Below the pieces are notes generated by a model that was not told where the DNA came from, did no database searches, and was given only the letters and a program-made list of their open reading frames with translations. From positions 34,037 to 98,036 of the forward strand of contig JAXGQB010000019.1 in NCBI GenBank assembly GCA_040766655.1: DNA of 64,000 nt, in the 5' to 3' direction. Positions 60,912 through 64,000 of the stretch are shown here, in pieces. This stretch comes from JALOOB01 sp040766655. GTDB taxonomy: Bacteria; Chloroflexota; Anaerolineae; CG2-30-64-16. The translations under genes were made by a program, and so were the position numbers. Position 1 is the first letter of the stretch. Every line of letters begins with the position of its first letter.

Positions 60912-61181
60912 ATGGAACTGCAGTCGCCGGCTATCAAGGCCGATCTGAGCGCGCGGCTCCGCAGGATCGAAGGCCAGGTGCGCGGGATCGAGAAGATGGT
61001 GCAGGAGGAGCGCGATTGCGCGGCCATCCTGCAGCAAATGTCGGCTGCGCGTTCTGCCCTGCATCAGGCCAGCCTGGTGCTGGCGCGAGCCTACGCTCAG
61101 CGCTGCCTCATCGACGGGGATCGCGGCGACATCGATGCAGTGCTTGATCAGCTGATGTCGACCTTTCGAAAGTTGGAGTAG
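60912..61181 (+). CDS. CsoR/RcnR-family repressor, CstR-like
   Basis: An 89-aa all-helical DUF156 repressor. C36 and C65 are 29 residues apart exactly as in CsoR and CstR, but the copper-ligand histidine four residues before the second cysteine is tyrosine (Y61). CsoR needs that His for Cu(I), whereas CstR uses only the two cysteines to sense persulfides; this protein therefore fits CstR better. The start at 60912 follows GAGGGTGTG. It heads an operon with a 24-aa membrane peptide and thioredoxin, compatible with thiol or sulfur stress control. Confidence 0.85.
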   Translation: MELQSPAIKADLSARLRRIEGQVRGIEKMVQEERDCAAILQQMSAARSALHQASLVLARAYAQRCLIDGDRGDIDAVLDQLMSTFRKLE

Positions 61182-61184
61182 GTC

Positions 61185-61259
61185 ATGTCACCCGACACCT
61201 TCCTGTTGATCGGCCTTGCCATCTGGTTGGTGCTGATCCTGTCGGGCCGCGGGGGCTGA
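61185..61259 (+). CDS. 24-aa single-pass membrane peptide
   Basis: ATG at 61185 four bases after the repressor stop, stop TGA at 61257. The peptide MSPDTFLLIGLAIWLVLILS plus GRGG is one hydrophobic helix with a basic end. A GGAG lies eight bases upstream, within the end of the repressor gene. Its tight position suggests a real small protein, but no homologue is recognised. Confidence 0.5.
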   Translation: MSPDTFLLIGLAIWLVLILSGRGG

Positions 61260-61376
61260 GCGGCCAACAACTCATGCCGGCCCCGTGTGGGCCGGTCCGC
61301 TGAACCGGGTAAACAAAGCGACGACGGGGATGACCCCGAAGAAGCGCGTTCATAAGTCTTTGGGAGGAATACTCAA

Positions 61377-61769
61377 ATGGGTCTGCTACGGCGTTTGGTA
61401 GGTGGAGAAAAGGAAGCCCCGGCAGGGGATGGCGGCAAGGTGACCGTTGAACCGCGGCATCTGACCGGTGAGGAGTTCGATGCGGTCGTGCTTCAGAGCG
61501 ACCTGCCCGTGATCGTCGATTTCTGGGCGGAATGGTGCGGTCCGTGCCACGCCATCTCTCCCTCGGTCGCCAAGCTGGCGGAGGAGTACGATGGCCGCGC
61601 ACTGATCACCAAGGTCAATGCAGACGACTATCCCGAAATCCTGAGCCGGTATGGTATCATGGGCATTCCGACCCTGATCTACTTCAAGGGCGGCCAGGAA
61701 GTCGACCGGGTTGTGGGGGTCACGGCCTACAGCATGCTGCGCAGCAAGCTGGAGCGCGCGCTCGCCTGA
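61377..61769 (+). CDS. trxA: Thioredoxin
   Basis: A 130-aa thioredoxin with active site WCGPCH (C54, C57; histidine follows instead of the usual lysine) and the cis-proline in GIPTLIYFKGG. A 25-residue N-terminal extension (MGLLRRLVGGEKEAPAG) precedes the fold and is unusual for cytosolic Trx. GGGAGGAAT ribosome binding site. It reduces protein disulfides and may work with the CstR-like repressor upstream. Confidence 0.94.
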   Translation: MGLLRRLVGGEKEAPAGDGGKVTVEPRHLTGEEFDAVVLQSDLPVIVDFWAEWCGPCHAISPSVAKLAEEYDGRALITKVNADDYPEILSRYGIMGIPTLIYFKGGQEVDRVVGVTAYSMLRSKLERALA

Positions 61770-61793
61770 GTGCCAACGCCAGCGCATGTGCCG

Positions 61794-61829
61794 GACCCGG
61801 AAGGCCCTGAGCCTTTCGGGTCTTTTTCG
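61794..61829 (+). terminator. Terminator after thioredoxin
   Basis: Stem GACCCGGAAGGC/GCCTTTCGGGTC (one G-T pair), CCTGA loop, then TTTTT. Confidence 0.9.
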
Positions 61830-61871
61830 TAACGCGCATGGCGATGCCCGCATCGAAAGGAGTGTCAGACC

Positions 61872-62480
61872 ATTAACGGCAGTTGGACCGAGGCGGACCT
61901 GATCGCAGCCGCGCAGGCCGGAACGCAGGAAGCCTTCACGGAGATCGTGGAGCGCCACTCGTCCACGGTCTACAACCTGGCGCTGCGGCTGATGAAGGAT
62001 CCGCAGGAGGCCGAGGAGGTGCTGCAGGAGACGTTCATCAATGCGTTTAGGGCCCTCCCGCGCTTCGAGGGCAGGAGCCAACTGGGCACCTGGCTCTATC
62101 GGATCGCGTACAATGCTGCGCTGATGCGGCTGCGCAAGCGCAGGGCGCCGACCGAATCGCTGGACAGCCATGTGACCACGGAAGATGGCGAGCAACTGCC
62201 GCGGCAGTTCGTCGACTGGGGCGCGGGGCCGGCCGAATCGCTGCTGAATCAGGAGCTGCACACCGTCTTGGTTGCGGCCCTCGAGACACTGCCGGAAACC
62301 CTGCGCAGCGTCTTCCTGCTGCGCGATATCGAGGGGCTGTCGACCAGCGAGACTGCCGCGTCGCTGGGCCTGACCGAGGCCAATACCAAGGTCCGACTGC
62401 ATCGCGCACGGTTGGCGCTGCGCGAGCGGCTCAGTGGTTACTTCGCCGGGGGGAAGGAGGCAAAACCGCATGCTGTGTAA
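61872..62480 (+). CDS. ECF-type sigma-70 factor, apparently with an ATT start
   Basis: 202 aa if begun at 61872. Region 2 (AFTEIVERHSSTVYNLALRLMKDPQEAEEVLQETFINAFRALPRFEG, split across the two possible starts) and region 4 (ALETLPETLRSVFLLRDIEGLSTSETAASLGLTEANTKVRLHRAR) are clear. The first usual start codon in frame is a GTG at 61947, which would delete the first helix of region 2. Reading upstream gives NGSWTEADLIAAAQAGTQEAFTE, the normal N terminus of this family, beginning at ATT with AAAGGAG nine bases before it. ATT starts are rare but known (infC). The anti-sigma gene overlaps its end. Confidence 0.88.
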   Translation: MNGSWTEADLIAAAQAGTQEAFTEIVERHSSTVYNLALRLMKDPQEAEEVLQETFINAFRALPRFEGRSQLGTWLYRIAYNAALMRLRKRRAPTESLDSHVTTEDGEQLPRQFVDWGAGPAESLLNQELHTVLVAALETLPETLRSVFLLRDIEGLSTSETAASLGLTEANTKVRLHRARLALRERLSGYFAGGKEAKPHAV

Positions 62481-62712
62481 GGAGATGCTTGGGTCTCTGT
62501 CAGACTACATCGACGGGGATCTCGAAGCCGAACTGTGCGCGGAGATTGACCGCCACGTGGCGTCGTGCGACCACTGCAGCATCGTCGTCGACACCCTGCG
62601 CCGCACGGTCACGCTGTACCATCACCATGGCCACGAGCCGCTGCCCGAGGATGTGAAGCTGCGGCTGCTCCAGGCGCTGGGTCTCGCCAACGCGCCCGCG
62701 CCAAATCCATAG
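62470..62712 (+). CDS. Zinc-finger anti-sigma factor
   Basis: An 80-aa protein with EIDRHVASCDHCSIVVD: the H-x3-C-x2-C motif of ZAS-type anti-sigma factors, here without a membrane segment, so a soluble redox- or metal-responsive type. It starts 11 bases inside the sigma gene with GAAGGAGG ten bases upstream, showing coupled expression. It probably binds and inhibits the sigma factor upstream. Confidence 0.88.
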   Translation: MLCKEMLGSLSDYIDGDLEAELCAEIDRHVASCDHCSIVVDTLRRTVTLYHHHGHEPLPEDVKLRLLQALGLANAPAPNP

Positions 62713-62727
62713 ATAACCGCCGGCGAT

Positions 62728-62756
62728 TTGCACTATCGGCGCCCGGTGCATATAAT
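62728..62756 (+). promoter_or_regulatory. Promoter of tRNA-Val
   Basis: TTGCAC (62728-62733) and a perfect TATAAT (62751-62756) with a 17-base spacer, 12 bases before the tRNA. Confidence 0.85.
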
Positions 62757-62768
62757 GGAGACCAAAGC

Positions 62769-62845
62769 GGGCGGTTAGCTCAGTTGGCTAGAGCGCAGCG
62801 TTGACATCGCTGAGGTCAGAGGTTCAAGCCCTCTACCGCCCACCA
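62769..62845 (+). tRNA. tRNA-Val (anticodon GAC)
   Basis: Acceptor GGGCGGT/ACCGCCC with discriminator A and encoded CCA. Anticodon stem CAGCG/CGCTG with loop TTGACAT giving GAC. T-arm GAGGTTCAAGCCCTC. No terminator separates it from the T-box leader that follows. Confidence 0.95.
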
Positions 62846-62854
62846 ATATCGAAC

Positions 62855-63092
62855 GCGATGATCGGGACGAGTAGGCGCCACCGACGCGACAGAGAGGGCA
62901 GGCCCCAGGCTGCAAGCCTGCCTCGTGAGAGAACGCTGAAAACCACCCGGGAGCGGCGCCCGGAACCGGCAGTATGGGCGTCCGGCTGGCCCCGTTAGCG
63001 GCCCGTGAGATGGTGTGCGGCCAGGGGCCGCGCGCTGACTTGGGTGGAACCGCGAGGCCCCTCGCCCCAATGGCGATGGGGTCGTTTCTTTT
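62855..63092 (+). promoter_or_regulatory. T-box leader RNA (orphan)
   Basis: A tRNA-sensing T-box leader. Stem I has GGACGAGTA (62865-62873), CAGAGAG (62890-62896), a GGCAGG/CCTGCC distal helix and GTGAGAG (62925-62931). The specifier loop near GAAAACCACC (62938-62947) suggests ACC (Thr), less likely AAC (Asn). The invariant T-box GGGTGGAACCGCG is at 63042-63054. An intrinsic terminator CCCCTCGCC/GGCGATGGGG with a T-rich tail ends at 63092. Normally an aminoacyl-tRNA synthetase or amino-acid gene follows. Here the next gene is on the opposite strand, so no target is in place. Confidence 0.85.
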
Positions 63093-63129
63093 AACATACC
63101 AATAGCGCCGGCCGAGGAAGTGACCGGAC

Positions 63130-63603
63130 TCAGGGCAGCCAGTCTGCCAGGCGATCGACGGTGCTGCGGGGCTCGCTGCCGCGATCGACCCAAGCGGGCG
63201 GTGCGTCGCCTGGCGCGTATCTCTGGGCGTAACGTTGGTTCGCTGCGTTGAACAAGGTCCCGTCCAACGCGATGCCCCGTCGGAGGATGAGGTACTCGGC
63301 CCAGTTGGCCTGGCGGACCGGCACTGATAGAATGAAGTGCTGCCCGGTGACGCGGCGGCCCCACGACGGCACCGCGTAGTGGCGCAGGAGATACTCAACG
63401 TCAGCGCCTGTCCACCCGCAGTCCCTTGGGATGTGGAACGTCCAGGAGCCGGCGCCGATGGCTGCGCGACCGAGTTCCGCTGCAACTCCGAGGATGGGCG
63501 GACCTTTGGCGCCGGCCTTCCAGTCCGCGTGAACGATGGCGGACGCCAGGCCCTCGATCCTGTCGATCCAGTTGAAGGTGTCCAAGAAGTCATCGAGATT
63601 CAC
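63130..63603 (-). CDS. Hypothetical protein behind an SOS-box-like site
   Basis: A 157-aa soluble protein from GTG 63603 (AGGTGACAAT ribosome binding site; the frame is open to 63654 but that part overlaps the promoter). It has conserved-looking blocks FNWIDRIEGLASAIV, SWTFHIPRDCGWTG, HFILSVPVRQANWAEYLILRRG and NQRYAQRYAPGDAPP. No family is recognised. It is convergent with the T-box leader and has its own promoter. Confidence 0.7.
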   Translation of the reverse strand: MNLDDFLDTFNWIDRIEGLASAIVHADWKAGAKGPPILGVAAELGRAAIGAGSWTFHIPRDCGWTGADVEYLLRHYAVPSWGRRVTGQHFILSVPVRQANWAEYLILRRGIALDGTLFNAANQRYAQRYAPGDAPPAWVDRGSEPRSTVDRLADWLP

Positions 63604-63626
63604 ATTGTCACCTCTCACCTCTATCT

Positions 63627-63673
63627 GAACTTTTGTTCTAATCGACAATAGCACATCTGTTTCGTGCTGTCAA
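63627..63673 (-). promoter_or_regulatory. Promoter with LexA-like dyad
   Basis: On the minus strand TTGACA (63673-63668) and TATTGT (63650-63645) are 17 bases apart. GAAC-N4-GTTC (63627-63638) covers the predicted start site. GAACN4GTTC is the core of Gram-positive-type LexA boxes, so the gene may be DNA-damage inducible. Confidence 0.6.
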
Positions 63674-63740
63674 GGCGACATGGAGGGCCACGGGTGACAA
63701 TCGCTTCACGGTCTCAGTGCATCATGCCGGAGGTGCGCGA

Positions 63741-64000
63741 TGGAACTGGTCCGAGACGTCGTTCTGCGATTGGCTGAGTTCTTGCGCATGTACCTGGACG
63801 CTTGCGCACGAATTGTCACCGCCGTGAGTGAGGAGTTTAGCCTCGGCCTTCCGGAAGCCGGCGCGACCTTCGTTGGGTCTGTTCTGGGATCTATCGTGCT
63901 GTTTGGTTTTGTCCGTCGTCTCTCGAAGTGGGATCACAAGGGAGACAAACCGCAGCCGTTTCCCCTCAAAACCGCGGAAACGCCGAACGAGGTTGTCGCC
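63741..64000 (+). CDS. Truncated hypothetical membrane-associated protein
   Basis: An open frame from ATG 63741 to the window edge (86 codons, no stop). GGAGG lies six bases upstream. It begins MELVRDVVLRLAEFLRMYLD and has one hydrophobic segment (ATFVGSVLGSIVLFGFV) followed by basic residues and a Pro/Lys-rich stretch. Its codon use is less GC-rich than the neighbours. Not recognised. Confidence 0.5.

Noticed and set aside
61711..61902. A short plus frame across the thioredoxin terminator
   Set aside because: It overlaps an intrinsic terminator and the sigma-factor ribosome binding site, and has no motif.

Overview
The window looks like chromosomal DNA of a GC-rich member of the Chloroflexota (Anaerolineae/Caldilineae-like). 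This is an inference from gene content: multidomain secreted glycosidases and subtilases, a sugar-ABC/UroD-family cluster under a periplasmic-binding-protein/kinase/AraC hybrid regulator, an archaeal-type ProRS, a T-box leader, an LPxTG protein, and TTGACA/TATAAT-type promoters. Nothing suggests a phage or plasmid.

Layout. 1-12985 (+): a beta-glucan use locus. It holds the tail of one secreted glycosidase, a 1070-aa GH16 enzyme whose catalytic domain sits inside a carbohydrate-binding module, a GH30 enzyme, two inverting phosphorylases of the GH94 clan, an SDR oxidoreductase and a ManD-type enolase-superfamily dehydratase. 13068-20869 (+): translation and proteostasis, with two tRNA-Ala genes on one promoter, leuS, ridA, an S1-domain protein and clpC (frameshifted near its end). 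20952-26107 (+): a secreted subtilase, an orphan sugar-binding lipoprotein and a glycerate 2-kinase. 26205-34391 (-): HerA-like ATPase, family 2 glycosyltransferase, rfbD, pcm, archaeal-type proS, a LOG-like protein and a metallophosphoesterase. 34661-39671 (+): a large subtilase with a PA domain, then a two-gene restriction-modification system whose nuclease carries the BglII/BstYI active-site pattern.

39733-52571 (-) is the most system-like block: a 1207-residue sensor/regulator (PBP1, GAF, histidine kinase, two receivers, AraC), a degenerate receiver, a sugar-binding lipoprotein, an ABC ATPase and permease, three divergent UroD-superfamily proteins and an aldose-epimerase-like protein. I read it as uptake and catabolism of an unidentified carbohydrate or glycoside in which UroD-fold enzymes act.

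52621-58839 holds a secreted lamin-tail/phospholipase D protein, a LysR regulator, a multihaem cytochrome c lipoprotein interrupted by one in-frame UGA, an LPxTG-anchored double rhodanese and a small ferredoxin. 58994-64000 holds a two-subunit class I fumarase, a CsoR/CstR-family repressor with its operator, a 24-aa membrane peptide, thioredoxin, an ECF-type sigma factor with its anti-sigma factor, tRNA-Val, a T-box leader with no gene behind it, a hypothetical gene behind an SOS-box-like dyad, and a truncated gene at the edge.

Two genes (clpC and the cytochrome) carry single-base-scale lesions. These may be real or may be assembly errors, and need read-level checking. Every intergenic stretch over about 250 bases is accounted for below.
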